The notes below the pieces were generated by a model, which was not told the DNA's origin, did not search any database, and was given only the letters and a program-made list of their open reading frames with translations. A stretch of DNA of 64,000 nucleotides from Bacteroidota bacterium (GTDB taxonomy: Bacteria; Bacteroidota; Bacteroidia; Bacteroidales; Cfx3-03): contig JACAUB010000001.1 of assembly GCA_013390605.1 (NCBI GenBank), positions 565,114-629,113 on the forward strand. The letters are read 5' to 3'. Each line of letters opens with the position of its first letter. The stretch's first letter is position 1. Below are positions 63,354-64,000 of this stretch, one piece after another. The position numbers and the translations under genes were made by a program.

Positions 63354-64000
63354 ATGATGATAAAAATAATATTTAAAAATCAGTTGCTTTTACTGGTTTG
63401 CTTTGTAATTGCTTTTGGATGTATTACATCGTGTAAAAAGGATTCAAATGCAAATTCAGGTAAAGTTGAATTACTTAGTTTTGGCCCATCGGGAGCTCAA
63501 CATGGTGATACTATAGTATTTATTGGAAATAACCTGGATAAAGTCACTTCAATCAGATTTGTAAATGACAGTATTCCTGCTTCAGGATTCATAAAGCAGA
63601 CATCAGAGCAGATTAAGCTTGTTCTTCCTCAAACAACAGAAGAAGGTCTGGTGATTTTAAGAACACCCACCGGTAGTGTTGTGTCTAAAACATTGTTGAA
63701 TTTTACTGTAACTACAACTGTGACTTCTGTAACTGCTCAGGCCCGACCAGGAGACAATATTACAATTAAAGGGCAATATGTAAATTGGATAACACAAATA
63801 ATGTTTGCCAAGGATATACCTGTAACAACATTTGTAAGTAAGTCTCTAAACCAATTGGTGGTTAAGGTTCCTGTTAATGCACGAAGTGGAATATTAACTT
63901 TTACTTATGGTGGATCTAAGCCTTTGTCATTTGATAGTAATAGCCCACTTATTGTGACATTGCCAACTATTACAGGGATATCTCCTAATCCTATTGCTAA
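63354..64000 (+). CDS. Second TIG-domain lipoprotein, cut by window end
   Basis: The forward strand is open from an ATG pair at 63354/63357 to the last base, giving about 215 residues without a stop. The N-terminus has a hydrophobic signal and two Cys candidates, FGC and ITSC; the second (about Cys27, followed by KKDS) is the likelier lipidation site. IPT/TIG-like repeats are seen: LLSFGPSGAQHGDTIVFIGN then VTSVTAQARPGDNITIKGQY, then ITGISPNP at the cut. It follows the first TIG gene by 32 bp, so a second surface binding or accessory protein of the same locus is likely. Confidence 0.85.
   Translation, partial: MMIKIIFKNQLLLLVCFVIAFGCITSCKKDSNANSGKVELLSFGPSGAQHGDTIVFIGNNLDKVTSIRFVNDSIPASGFIKQTSEQIKLVLPQTTEEGLVILRTPTGSVVSKTLLNFTVTTTVTSVTAQARPGDNITIKGQYVNWITQIMFAKDIPVTTFVSKSLNQLVVKVPVNARSGILTFTYGGSKPLSFDSNSPLIVTLPTITGISPNPIA

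Overview
The window is chromosomal DNA of a member of the Bacteroidota. It carries a SusC/SusD pair followed by surface lipoproteins, and it encodes many secreted glycoside hydrolases. Several gene starts are preceded by TAnnTTTG-type -7 boxes, the Bacteroidota promoter signature, while Shine-Dalgarno sequences are mostly absent. The DNA looks AT-rich by eye. Genus cannot be fixed from sequence reading alone. I saw no tRNA, rRNA, CRISPR array, complete insertion sequence or prophage.

Left part (1-23.8 kb) is mostly housekeeping. It holds a truncated lipoprotein gene; a leftward purD / membrane protein / rnhB / large anchored beta-propeller-like protein group; a rightward three-gene group (OLD-like ATPase with an altered TOPRIM domain, zinc-ribbon/LysM membrane protein, coiled-coil protein); a very large GH18 + polysaccharide deacetylase + GT2 protein; then leftward pyrK-pyrD, a DUF5606-like gene, a glycosyltransferase, purB, an exported alpha/beta hydrolase and a ferritin-like/VIT1 transporter. 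trxB and a DEAD-box helicase converge on a shared terminator.

Middle part (24-45.3 kb) is sugar and cell-wall metabolism. A polyol dehydrogenase, a metallophosphoesterase, a GH29 alpha-fucosidase and a GH3 glycosidase come first. The most coherent system follows, a seven-gene leftward group at 30.5-42.5 kb: transglutaminase-like protein, Na+/solute symporter, MurQ, a GH3(NagZ-like)/beta-lactamase fusion, a Tat-exported dipeptide epimerase, an NlpC/P60 peptidase and a GH9/polysaccharide-deacetylase fusion. Together these can be read as outer peptidoglycan scavenging: glycan trimming, stem-peptide cleavage and epimerisation, import, and conversion of MurNAc-6-phosphate to GlcNAc-6-phosphate. 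A MurNAc kinase is not visible. A sugar isomerase-like / Tat-exported Gfo/Idh oxidoreductase pair follows.

Right part (46-64 kb) begins with purL, which is visibly more GC-rich than its neighbours. Then comes an accessory stretch: a GC-rich palindromic repeat; a protein of unknown function preceded by four 10-bp direct repeats abutting a promoter; and a decayed AAA-ATPase tail. An M23 peptidase, a VOC protein, a GH78 alpha-rhamnosidase, a 1.28-kb AT-rich non-coding stretch with a well-spaced promoter, and a SusC-SusD-TIG-TIG locus cut by the window end complete the region.
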